The translations under genes and the position numbers were made by a program. From Hymenobacter sp. 15J16-1T3B (GTDB lineage Bacteria > Bacteroidota > Bacteroidia > Cytophagales > Hymenobacteraceae): a DNA stretch of 64,000 bases. The notes under the pieces are model-generated. The model was not told the origin of the DNA. It saw only the letters and a program-made list of their open reading frames with translations, and did not search any database. Shown here in pieces: positions 56,573-63,744 of this stretch. The first letter of the stretch is position 1; the number at the start of each line of letters is the position of its first letter. The DNA lies in the NCBI RefSeq assembly GCF_020711235.1, contig NZ_JAJFAV010000003.1, positions 124,001-188,000 of the forward strand, read 5' to 3'.

Positions 56573-57266
56573 CATCCAGGATTTGCACTACCGCTACGGC
56601 CGGCACGAGGTGCTGCGCGGCGTCAGCCTGACGCTGCGGCCGGGCACCATCCACGGGTTGGTGGGCGCCAACGGAGCCGGCAAAACGACCCTGCTCAGCT
56701 GCCTCTACGGCCTGCTGGCCGATTACCGGGGCGAAGTGCGCGAGTCCGGCGGCCGGTCCATCCGCGACTGCACCGGCCTGCTGCCCTACGAGCCGTTTTT
56801 TTACCCGCGCCTGACCGGCCGCGAGTACGTCACCTTCTGCCTGCAGGCCCGCCGCCAGCCAGTGCGCACCATCGACGCCTGGAACGAGCTGCTGGAGCTG
56901 CCGCTGGATCAGTACGCCGAAACCTATTCGGCCGGCATGAAAAAGAAGCTGGCCCTGCTGCCGCTGCTGGTGCAGCCCTTTCGCTACCTCATCCTCGACG
57001 AACCCTTCAACGGCCTCGACCTCGGCGCCAACCTGCTGCTGATGGAAATCCTGCGCCGGCTGCGGCGCCAGGGCACGGGCCTGCTGCTGACCTCGCACCT
57101 GCTGGGCTCCCTCACCGAGCTGTGCGACGACATCACCGTGCTGGCCGACGGGCAGGTGCTGCGCCATTACGGCCAGCAAGAGTTCGGTGCCCTCGCCGCC
57201 GACCTGCTCGATACCATGCACCAGCGCAAGTTGCAGCAATTGCAAGTGCTGCTGCCGGGCGAATAA
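56565..57266 (+). CDS. ABC transporter ATP-binding protein
   Basis: A 233-residue ATPase. Walker A G-A-N-G-A-G-K-T-T (about 36-44), a short ABC signature Y-S-A-G-M-K-K-K-L (about 124-132, variant of S-G-G-Q), Walker B Y-L-I-L-D-E-P-F-N-G-L-D (about 143-154), and H-loop T-S-H-L. The type resembles single-domain ATPases of ABC-2 or bacitracin-type exporters. It works with the permease whose gene overlaps it. The substrate is unknown. Confidence 0.93.
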   Translation: MISIQDLHYRYGRHEVLRGVSLTLRPGTIHGLVGANGAGKTTLLSCLYGLLADYRGEVRESGGRSIRDCTGLLPYEPFFYPRLTGREYVTFCLQARRQPVRTIDAWNELLELPLDQYAETYSAGMKKKLALLPLLVQPFRYLILDEPFNGLDLGANLLLMEILRRLRRQGTGLLLTSHLLGSLTELCDDITVLADGQVLRHYGQQEFGALAADLLDTMHQRKLQQLQVLLPGE

Positions 57267-57291
57267 GCAAGGCGGCGGATGCCCGTCGGGT

Positions 57292-57624
57292 TTAGGGCAG
57301 GGGCCGCGGCGCCGCCAGAATCCGCTCGACTTCCAGCAGCAGGTGGGCGCTGGTAAGCAGGTCGTTGAGCCAGATCAGCTCGTTGAGGCTGAAAAGCAAG
57401 GTGAGGCTGTCGACGGGGCTGCGCAGGCTGATGCGGCGCGTGTCGGGCTCGGCGGCGGCTTGCAAGGCGTGGCCGCGGAACAGTTGCGCCACAGTGTCGA
57501 GCCAGCGCGTCACCTCGTGGGGCTTGAGGGCCAGGGTCACGTTGCCGAAATACACGTGCAGGCAGCAGCCCCCCGGGCAGCGCAAGGCGCAGCCAAACTC
57601 GTTGGAATGTAAGCAGCGGTGCAT
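57292..57624 (-). CDS. Small Cys-rich protein, DUF6686-like
   Basis: A 110-residue cytoplasmic protein. The N-terminus has M-H-R-C-L-H-S-N-E-F-G-C-A-L-R-C-P-G-G-C-C-L-H-V-Y-F-G-N, a Cys-rich start followed by an F-G-N-V-T-L strand, which I associate with the Bacteroidota family DUF6686. The rest is helical (D-T-V-A-Q-L-F, L-N-E-L-I-W-L-N-D-L-L). Possibly a metal-binding adapter; no function known. ATG 57624 chosen; TTG 57669 is in frame. The nearest exact -7 box is about 220 bases upstream, beside a palindrome. Confidence 0.65.
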   Translation of the reverse strand: MHRCLHSNEFGCALRCPGGCCLHVYFGNVTLALKPHEVTRWLDTVAQLFRGHALQAAAEPDTRRISLRSPVDSLTLLFSLNELIWLNDLLTSAHLLLEVERILAAPRPLP

Positions 57625-57815
57625 GGTGGTGGGGTTTTGGAGTTGGCAGGGCGCCTTGTCGGTGAACAAATGCGGGTTGAGCCCGGCCTGCGTCCACGCG
57701 GCGGACGCGACAAGAATACCTAGGCAGTACGTCGTATGGAGAGCGGGGCGAATGGGCAGGGTTGGGTAGCCGCCAGCCTTGGTGGCCGGCGGCTACACCG
57801 CTGTTCCCGCAGCCT

Positions 57816-57836
57816 TGTTTAGATACTTTCTAAACA
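57816..57836. promoter_or_regulatory. Operator-like palindrome TGTTTAGA-n5-TCTAAACA
   Basis: Perfect 8-base arms with a 5-base spacer. On the minus strand it begins six bases after the TACTTTTG box and so covers the expected transcription start. Confidence 0.55.
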
Positions 57837-57842
57837 GTGCTC

Positions 57843-57850
57843 AAAAGTAA
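57843..57850 (-). promoter_or_regulatory. -7 box TACTTTTG
   Basis: Exact TAnnTTTG on the minus strand; adjacent palindrome suggests a regulated promoter directed toward the DUF6686-like gene. Confidence 0.5.
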
Positions 57851-58221
57851 TAAAGGCCGAATGCCTTGCAAATATTATTTAGAATAATTTTAAATAAAGT
57901 CATGCTAGCCAAATCACAGCGGCTGCATATGGCACTATTACCCACATTCCATCCTCAATTCGTGGCTTTTGGGCTAGGAATTAGACCGCCTCTAGCTCCG
58001 CCTGCTTTTGCATGCGCAAGGGTATGCGGCCCCGGGATATAGTGGGGCTGCTGAAGGGTTCCATCTTAGCCGCCATGCACAAGCTGCTAGTACTAGTCGG
58101 CGCGCTGCGGACCGGGTACGCCGCTTAGCGCAACGCGAGTCCGCGACCTGCCGGCACGGCTAGGCAGAGATAAGGCAAGGTCTCGAGCTGCTGGGAAGGC
58201 CGCTTGTCCGGCGCTGCCAGT

Positions 58222-58941
58222 CTAAAAGGCGAGGTAGAAATCCTGCAACAGGGCCCGAAACGCACCGGAATACGACTCGTCGGGGGCGTGGATGGTCAAT
58301 GTGGTTTCGGCTGCCCGGTGCGGCCCGCGGCCAAAGGTGGTGACGTGCCGAAGCGGCTTGCTGCCGGGCCGGTGCTGCAGGACCAAGCGGTGGGTGGGCG
58401 CGAGGCCGGCGCGGGCCGCTTCTTGCTCGAACTCCCGCATTTCGGGCGGGGGCAGCAGCAGCACCAAGCGGCCGGTGGGGGCTAGGTACGCCGCGGCAAA
58501 AGCCGCCAGCTCGGCAAAACTCAGCGTGTCGTCGGCGGCGTGGCGGGCGGCGGTGCGCTGGGCGTCGGGGGAGCGAAGGGAGCGGCGGAAAAACGGCGGG
58601 TTGCTCAGAATCAGGTCGAAGGGCGCGGGCTGGGTGACGGCAAAGGCCGCCAGGCTGCGGGCGTGCACCCGGATGCGGGCCGCCCAGGCGCTGGCGGCCA
58701 CGTTGTGCCGGGCCTGCGCCGCCGCCGCCGCGTCGATTTCCACCGCGTCGATGTGGGCTGTCGGGTTGCGCTGTGCGGCCATCAGCGCCAGCAGGCCCGT
58801 GCCGGTGCCCACGTCGAGGATGCGGGCGGCGCCTTCCACGGCCGCCGCGGCGCCCAGCACGCAGGCATCGGTGCTGACTTTCATGGCGCAGGCCGCCTGC
58901 TCGATGCGAAAATGCTTGAACTGAAAAAAGTCGTTGGGCAC
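58222..58941 (-). CDS. tRNA1(Val) (adenine(37)-N6)-methyltransferase TrmN6-like
   Basis: A 239-residue SAM-dependent methyltransferase. The N-terminus P-N-D-F-F-Q-F-K-H-F-R-I-E-Q and A-M-K-V-S-T-D-A-C are diagnostic of the YfiC/TrmN6 group; SAM motif L-D-V-G-T-G-T-G-L-L-A-L (about 43-54); N6-adenine motif N-P-P-F-F (about 112-116). It methylates A37 of tRNA-Val in E. coli. Start is set at GTG 58941, directly in front of the conserved N-terminus; TTG 58998 is in frame but adds 19 non-conserved residues. Confidence 0.88.
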   Translation of the reverse strand: MPNDFFQFKHFRIEQAACAMKVSTDACVLGAAAAVEGAARILDVGTGTGLLALMAAQRNPTAHIDAVEIDAAAAAQARHNVAASAWAARIRVHARSLAAFAVTQPAPFDLILSNPPFFRRSLRSPDAQRTAARHAADDTLSFAELAAFAAAYLAPTGRLVLLLPPPEMREFEQEAARAGLAPTHRLVLQHRPGSKPLRHVTTFGRGPHRAAETTLTIHAPDESYSGAFRALLQDFYLAF

Positions 58942-59014
58942 GGAAAGCTGCTGTCGGGCACGCACTAAGCCCGGTGATGCGAAATCGGAAACGGGCAATT
59001 GACGCCGCCGGGGG

Positions 59015-59482
59015 CTACCCGCGCTTGGCCTCGATCAGCTCGTAGCCTTCGTCGACGAGCAGCCGGCCCTGGGTGGCGCTGCCTACGGCCAGCTGGTCGC
59101 ACCGCTCGTTTTCGGCGTGGCCGTTGTGGCCGCGCACCCATTTGAACTGCACCTTGCGCTGGCGGTACACTTTCAGAAAGCGCCGCCACAGGTCTTCGTT
59201 GGCTTTTTTACCAAAATCCGGCTTCTTTTCCCAACCGAATACCCACCGTTTTTCCACCGCGTCGACCACGTACTTGGAGTCCGTGACGACGGTAATCGGC
59301 AGCTCGGGGCGGGTAATGGCTTCGAGGCCGATGATGACGGCCAGCAGCTCCATGCGGTTGTTGGTGGTGAGGCGGAAGCCCTGGGTCAGTTCTTTTTCGT
59401 GCGGCCCGAAGCGCAGAATGGCGCCGTAGCCGCCCGGGCCGGGGTTGCCGCGCGAGGAGCCGTCGGTGAAGAGGTGAATCAA
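59015..59482 (-). CDS. rnhA: Ribonuclease HI
   Basis: A 155-residue nuclease degrading RNA in RNA:DNA hybrids. Catalytic acids: D in F-T-D-G-S-S-R-G-N-P-G, E in N-N-R-M-E-L, D in V-T-D-S-K-Y-V, and the final D in E-N-E-R-C-D. W-V-R-G-H-N-G-H-A-E-N-E-R is the conserved histidine loop. Start is TTG 59482 (encodes M-I-H-L-F-T-D-G); the next in-frame Met would delete the first catalytic Asp. Confidence 0.94.
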   Translation of the reverse strand: MIHLFTDGSSRGNPGPGGYGAILRFGPHEKELTQGFRLTTNNRMELLAVIIGLEAITRPELPITVVTDSKYVVDAVEKRWVFGWEKKPDFGKKANEDLWRRFLKVYRQRKVQFKWVRGHNGHAENERCDQLAVGSATQGRLLVDEGYELIEAKRG

Positions 59483-59500
59483 GGAAGAAAAGAGAAATCA

Positions 59501-59535
59501 GACCGTCATGTCGAGCTGGTGGAGGAATGACGGTC
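59501..59535. repeat. Short palindromic repeat F
   Basis: Arms GACCGTCAT / ATGACGGTC around CGTCATGTCGAGCT, which is shared with the larger element E at 60143-60264. It lies between the marC and rnhA genes. Confidence 0.6.
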
Positions 59536-59541
59536 CGGAGG

Positions 59542-60123
59542 TTAAAAATTTTGCTTGAAGAGCTTGATGGCAATGGCCAGCAGGATGACGCCGAACACGC
59601 GACGCAGGATGTCTTCGCCGGCCTGTCCGAGTTTGCGCTCAATCCAGTGGCTGCTTTTGAGCACCAGGTACACGAACACAAGGTTGGCCACAATGCCCAC
59701 CAGCACGTTCGGCAGCGAGTAAAGGGCCCGCAGCGAGAGCAGCGTGGTCATGGTGCCGGCGCCCACGATGAGCGGGAAGGCCAGCGGCACGATGGAGCCG
59801 GTGCCGCTGGTGGTGGGGTTGTGGCGGAAAATCTGCACGCCCAGCACCATTTCCAGCGCAATGAAGAAAATGATGAGCGAGCCGGCCAGCGCAAACGACG
59901 CCAGATCCACGCTGAACAGAGCCAGGATGCTCTGGCCCAGAAACAGGAACACCACCATGATGATGCCCGCCACCAACGTCGCCAACTCGGAGTTGATGCG
60001 GCCCTCGCGCTGGCGAATCTGGATGATGATGGGAATGGAGCCCAGGATGTCGATGATGGCGAACAACGTCAGCGTGACCGACGAAATCTGCTTCAGCGAA
60101 AACAGGGAGGCGAAATCAGGCAT
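59542..60123 (-). CDS. MarC-family membrane protein
   Basis: A 193-residue protein with six transmembrane segments. T-L-F-A-I-I-D-I-L-G-S-I-P-I-I (about 17-31), the central A-L-E-M-V-L-G-V-Q and P-L-A-F-P-L-I-V-G-A-G-T-M-T-T, and L-V-F-V-Y-L-V-L, match the MarC/NAAT family. Substrate unknown; family members have been linked to amino acid or drug transport. ATG 60123. Its only good -7 box (60210-60217) lies inside the loop of repeat E. Confidence 0.92.
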   Translation of the reverse strand: MPDFASLFSLKQISSVTLTLFAIIDILGSIPIIIQIRQREGRINSELATLVAGIIMVVFLFLGQSILALFSVDLASFALAGSLIIFFIALEMVLGVQIFRHNPTTSGTGSIVPLAFPLIVGAGTMTTLLSLRALYSLPNVLVGIVANLVFVYLVLKSSHWIERKLGQAGEDILRRVFGVILLAIAIKLFKQNF

Positions 60124-60142
60124 GAACAGGAAATTACTAGGG

Positions 60143-60264
60143 CGTCATGTCGAGCTTGTCGAGACATCTCGCGTGCTGACGTTGAATCGTATCTTCTTCG
60201 TTTGGGCGACAAAGGTACTATCTGGTGTCAGCACGCGAGATGTCTCGACAGGCTCGACATGACG
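60143..60264. repeat. Inverted-repeat element E enclosing the marC promoter
   Basis: Arms 60143-60180 and 60227-60264 are 38 bases long with one mismatch (begin CGTCATGTCGAGCTTGTCGA). The 46-base centre contains a TACCTTTG box facing marC. Confidence 0.85.
60210..60217 (-). promoter_or_regulatory. -7 box TACCTTTG within repeat E
   Basis: Exact TAnnTTTG on the minus strand; transcription would carry the left arm of the repeat into the marC leader. Confidence 0.5.
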
Positions 60265-60285
60265 GGCTTTTCCCGAAGCATGCGG

Positions 60286-61341
60286 CTACACCGCTGCCAG
60301 CAGCTGCAGCAGCTGGTCGTAGGCCACGTCGGGCAGGGCGGGGAAGTTGGCAATGCGGAAGGTGGTCTTGGCCCAGTTGCCGTAGCCGCTGCCGAGCGTG
60401 AGGCCGGCGGCGGCGGCGCGCTTCTTCGTCTCGTCTACCAGGGCCGCCGGGGCCTGCACGGCAATGACGGTGGTGGAGCGCGTTTCGGGGTTTTGCACCA
60501 GGGGTTGAAACTGCGGGTGCTCCTCGAAGAACTGGTAGAGGCGCTGGGCCCGCTCGCGCAGGTGCTGGTCGATGGCCTTGATGGGGGCGCGGTCGAGCAG
60601 CACGCGGCAGAGCAGGTAGATGGCCAGCACGTTGGGCGTATGGGTGGTTTGGAAGTTGAGCATCTTCTCGTACATGCTCACCAGGGAGTTGTAATGGCCT
60701 TTTTCGCCGATTTCGCGGGCGCGGGCAATGGCCCGGGGCGAGAGGATGAGCAGGCCCAGGCCGGCCGGCATGCCGAAGCACTTCTGCACCGAGCCGTACC
60801 ACACGTCGGCCTTGATGTGCTTGAGCTGTATGCCCGCCAGCGAGGACGTCACGTCGACGCAGAGCAGGGCGCCGGTTTGCTGGCAGCGGTTGTAGAGGTT
60901 GAGCACGGCCCCGTCGCGCAGCTGGGTGGCGGTGCTCGTCTCGTTCTGGGTGATGCACACCAGGTCGGCATCGTCGGGAATCAGGGCCGGGTCGGGCACT
61001 TCTTCCAGCCCGAATTGGTGGCCCGTGCAGGCCGGGTGAATGGCCTTGGCGTACTCCAGCCACTTCTCGCCGAAGGAACCGTTGTAGAGGTGAAAGCTGC
61101 GGGTTTTGGTCAGGCTCTGCGCCAGGATTTCCCAGCACTCGGTGGCCGAGCTGGTGAAGAACACCATGTAGTCCTGCGGGATGTTGAGCTTGTTTTTCAG
61201 CTCGGCCACCGTCTGCCGCACCAGGGCCGTAAACCGTTCCCCGCGGTGCGGGGCCGACAGCCAGCCCTCGTCGAAGGCGGCGGCCAGGTACTGACGAATG
61301 GCAGGGTACACCTGCGAAGGACCAACGTTGAATGTATACAT
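60286..61341 (-). CDS. Aminotransferase class V, SerC-like
   Basis: A 351-residue PLP enzyme. F-N-V-G-P-S-Q-V-Y-P near the start, D-V-T-S-S-L-A-G (about 200; PLP-binding Asp), and the catalytic lysine in Y-G-S-V-Q-K-C-F-G-M-P-A-G-L-G (about 221). The pattern fits phosphoserine aminotransferase relatives. Missing Arg contacts for phosphoserine cannot be judged by eye, so serine synthesis is likely but not certain. ATG 61341 with a TACCTTTG box 27 bases upstream. Confidence 0.87.
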   Translation of the reverse strand: MYTFNVGPSQVYPAIRQYLAAAFDEGWLSAPHRGERFTALVRQTVAELKNKLNIPQDYMVFFTSSATECWEILAQSLTKTRSFHLYNGSFGEKWLEYAKAIHPACTGHQFGLEEVPDPALIPDDADLVCITQNETSTATQLRDGAVLNLYNRCQQTGALLCVDVTSSLAGIQLKHIKADVWYGSVQKCFGMPAGLGLLILSPRAIARAREIGEKGHYNSLVSMYEKMLNFQTTHTPNVLAIYLLCRVLLDRAPIKAIDQHLRERAQRLYQFFEEHPQFQPLVQNPETRSTTVIAVQAPAALVDETKKRAAAAGLTLGSGYGNWAKTTFRIANFPALPDVAYDQLLQLLAAV

Positions 61342-61368
61342 AGGTGCGAAAGGCTAGGGGAGGAGCGG

Positions 61369-61376
61369 CAAAGGTA
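61369..61376 (-). promoter_or_regulatory. -7 box TACCTTTG
   Basis: Exact TAnnTTTG on the minus strand for the SerC-like gene. Confidence 0.6.
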
Positions 61377-61469
61377 GACCGCAGACAGCAGCGATGAACG
61401 AATAAATGCCCCGGATTCGTACCAGCGGCTGATTTCGTAGGCACGGCGGCGTTGGCCTGCAGGGCAGAG

Positions 61470-61540
61470 GCTCCCGCCGGCTCACCCCGTCGACCTTCGG
61501 TTCGCTCGCAAGGACAGCTGGTGCTACCACCTCGCTGGCT
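61470..61540. repeat. Degenerate repeat C
   Basis: Contains CGACCTTCGGTTCGCTC, identical to part of element A's right arm, and GCTGGTGCTACC, the complement of a block at element D. Looks like a decayed member of the same repeat family. Confidence 0.5.
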
Positions 61541-61569
61541 CGCCCCGACGACCGGGGGCGTCAGCTCGC

Positions 61570-62022
61570 TTAATTGCCCGATTTGAAGCCGACCCGGCGC
61601 GGGCGCAGGTTCTGGAAGTACTGCAGGGCCAGGCGGTAGCTTTCCAGCTTGAAGCCGCTGATGGAGCCCACGCAGTGCCGCCCGATCAGGCTACGCTGGC
61701 GAAATTCCTCGCGGGCGGCCAGGTTGGAGAGGTGCACTTCGACCACCGGCGTGTTGATGCCGGCAATGGCGTCGGCCAGGGCCACGCTGGTGTGGGTGTA
61801 GCCGCCGGCATTGAGCACGATGCCGTGGTAGCTGAAGCCCACTTCGTGCAGCTTGTCGAGGAGCGCGCCTTCGTGGTTCGACTGAAAGTGCTCGATGGCA
61901 AAGTCGGGAAACGCGTCCTGCAGCTCGGGCAGGTAGTCCTCGAAGGAGCGGGTGCCGTAGATGCCCGGCTCGCGGCGGCCGAGCAGGTTGAGGTTGGGGC
62001 CGTTGATGATCAGGATTTGCAT
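61570..62022 (-). CDS. aroQ: Type II 3-dehydroquinate dehydratase
   Basis: A 150-residue enzyme of the shikimate pathway converting 3-dehydroquinate to 3-dehydroshikimate. N-G-P-N-L-N-L-L-G-R-R-E-P-G-I-Y-G (about 7-23) with catalytic Tyr, Q-S-N-H-E-G, N-A-G-G-Y-T-H-T-S-V-A (about 75-85) and E-V-H-L-S-N. Full length. Divergent from xerD with 72 bases between starts; a TAAACTTG box (62051-62058, minus) may be its promoter. Confidence 0.96.
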   Translation of the reverse strand: MQILIINGPNLNLLGRREPGIYGTRSFEDYLPELQDAFPDFAIEHFQSNHEGALLDKLHEVGFSYHGIVLNAGGYTHTSVALADAIAGINTPVVEVHLSNLAAREEFRQRSLIGRHCVGSISGFKLESYRLALQYFQNLRPRRVGFKSGN

Positions 62023-62080
62023 AGCGGGGGAGAAACCAGTGCCGAAGCCACAAGTTTAGCGAACGGCCGGCGGCGGGCCG

Positions 62081-62088
62081 TACCTTTG
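62081..62088 (+). promoter_or_regulatory. -7 box TACCTTTG abutting xerD
   Basis: Exact TAnnTTTG; ends six bases before the xerD ATG. Confidence 0.6.
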
Positions 62089-62094
62089 CCCGCT

Positions 62095-63000
62095 ATGGCG
62101 CTTACCTGGAACCTCGCCCTGAAGCAGTTTGAAGGCTACCTGCGGCTGGAAAAGTCGCTGTCGGGCCACTCCATCGAAGCCTACGTGCGCGACGTGGACA
62201 AGCTGCGCCAGTACCTGGAAATCCGCAAGCTGCCCGCCCGGCCCGACCAGGTGACCAGCGGCATCATCCGCGACTTCCTGGCCTGGCTCAGTGAGCTGGA
62301 GCTGACGGCCAACTCGCAGGCGCGCACCCTCTCGGGGCTGCGGGCCTTTTACAAGTTTCTGCTCATCGAAGACCTGGCCCAGCAAGACCCCACCGACACG
62401 GTGGAGTCGCCGAAGCTGGGGCGCAAGCTGCCCGACACGCTCAGCTACGAAGAAATCGAGCGGCTGCTCGCCGCCATCGACCTGAGCACCAACGAGGGCA
62501 CCCGCAACCGGGCCATGCTGGAGGTGCTCTACTCCTCGGGCCTGCGCGTGTCGGAGCTGGTGGGGCTGCGCCTCTCCAATCTGTACGTCGACCAAGGCTT
62601 CGTGCGGGTGCTGGGCAAGGGCTCGAAGGAACGCCTCGTGCCCATCGGCCGCGACGCGCTCAAGCACGTGGGCCTGTACCTGGAGGGCGTGCGCTGCCAC
62701 CTCGACGTGCAGCGCGGCTCGGAGGACATCGTCTTCCTGAACCGCCGCGGCGGGGCCCTCTCGCGGGTGATGGTATTCAACATCATCAAGGACACGGCCG
62801 TGAAAGCCGGCATCGACAAGGTCATCAGCCCGCACACCTTCCGCCACTCCTTCGCTACCCACCTCATTGAGGGCGGGGCCGACCTGCGCGCCGTGCAGGA
62901 AATGCTGGGCCACGAGAGCATCACCACCACCGAAATCTACACCCACCTCGACCGCGACTACCTGCGGCAGGTCATTACCGCTTTTCACCCGCGCAGCTAA
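62095..63000 (+). CDS. xerD: Site-specific tyrosine recombinase XerD
   Basis: A 301-residue recombinase resolving chromosome dimers at dif. SAM-like N-domain (about 5-90; Y-V-R-D-V-D-K-L-R-Q-Y-L), then the catalytic domain with R in L-Y-S-S-G-L-R-V-S-E-L (about 148), K in L-G-K-G-S-K-E-R, H-x-x-R in S-P-H-T-F-R-H-S-F (about 245-248), H in L-G-H-E-S and nucleophile Y in T-T-E-I-Y-T-H (about 282). Full-length host Xer, not an integrase: no neighbouring mobile genes or att duplications. Confidence 0.95.
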   Translation: MALTWNLALKQFEGYLRLEKSLSGHSIEAYVRDVDKLRQYLEIRKLPARPDQVTSGIIRDFLAWLSELELTANSQARTLSGLRAFYKFLLIEDLAQQDPTDTVESPKLGRKLPDTLSYEEIERLLAAIDLSTNEGTRNRAMLEVLYSSGLRVSELVGLRLSNLYVDQGFVRVLGKGSKERLVPIGRDALKHVGLYLEGVRCHLDVQRGSEDIVFLNRRGGALSRVMVFNIIKDTAVKAGIDKVISPHTFRHSFATHLIEGGADLRAVQEMLGHESITTTEIYTHLDRDYLRQVITAFHPRS

Positions 63001-63149
63001 CTGAAGCGGGGTGGCGCTGAACGGGAATACTGGCTTCTGAGTTAGGGAAAGTCGATAAAAGGTATATTTTTAAGGTTAAATATGGCTTGATAAAGTTGCG
63101 GGTTGAGCCCGCAGCTATGGGCCGATACCCCACCTTACCTTTTTCGTCC

Positions 63150-63653
63150 ATGAACCGTTTGTCGTTGCTCCTGGCCAGCCTACTGCTGGCACTGCTGGCC
63201 GTACCGGGCTTCGCCCAGAAAACCAAGCGCACCACCCTGAAAGCCGGCACACTCGTCGTGCTCGAAACCAGCAACCCGCTCTCGTCCAAGGACGCGCAGG
63301 TTGGGCAGAGCGTGACGCTGCGGGTGAAATACGACGTGATGATCAACGGAAGGGCCGTTATCAAGGCCGGGGCACCGGGTAGCGCACAGGTGGTAGCGGC
63401 CGAACAGCGCAAAGGACTGGGCAAGGAGGGCTCGTTGTCCATTCGTCCTACCGTGGTGCAGGCCGTCGACGGGCAAATGGTGCCGCTGACCGGCAACGGC
63501 GTGGGGCAAAACGGGGACGACACCAAGGGCGGCACCATCGCGCTGGCGGTGGTGGTCAGCCCACTGTTCCTGCTCAAGAAGGGCAAGGACGCCACCATCC
63601 CGGCCGGCTACGAAATGCAGGCCAACGTGGCTTCCGAAACCGTCATTCAGTAG
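63150..63653 (+). CDS. Small exported protein of unknown function
   Basis: A 167-residue exported protein. Signal peptide MNRLSLLLASLLLALLAVPG with cleavage near F-A-Q. The mature part is a beta-rich domain: T-L-K-A-G-T-L-V-V-L-E-T, V-G-Q-S-V-T-L-R-V, G-R-A-V-I-K-A-G, V-V-Q-A-V-D-G-Q-M-V-P-L, ending L-L-K-K-G-K-D-A-T-I-P-A-G-Y. Similar short proteins are common in Bacteroidota but I know no assigned function. ATG 63150; a TACCTTTT box lies six bases upstream. Confidence 0.75.
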   Translation: MNRLSLLLASLLLALLAVPGFAQKTKRTTLKAGTLVVLETSNPLSSKDAQVGQSVTLRVKYDVMINGRAVIKAGAPGSAQVVAAEQRKGLGKEGSLSIRPTVVQAVDGQMVPLTGNGVGQNGDDTKGGTIALAVVVSPLFLLKKGKDATIPAGYEMQANVASETVIQ

Positions 63654-63744
63654 CTGTTGAACGGTTTTTGCCACAAGGCTTGGTCCGCCGACCGGGCCTT
63701 CTGGTTGCTGGCGTGATGTCGCGGCACCCCGCGCGGCCAACGAC

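Larger units (their letters stand above)
57625..58221. other. 597-base intergenic region without a supported gene
   Basis: It has an AT-rich island (57810-57910) holding an 8+5+8 palindrome and a minus-strand TACTTTTG box. The remainder is GC-rich and I see no convincing coding frame or RNA gene. Confidence 0.5.

Noticed and set aside
62095-63000. XerD as a mobile-element integrase
   Set aside because: Full-length housekeeping Xer, divergent from aroQ, with no neighbouring phage or conjugation genes and no att-like duplication.
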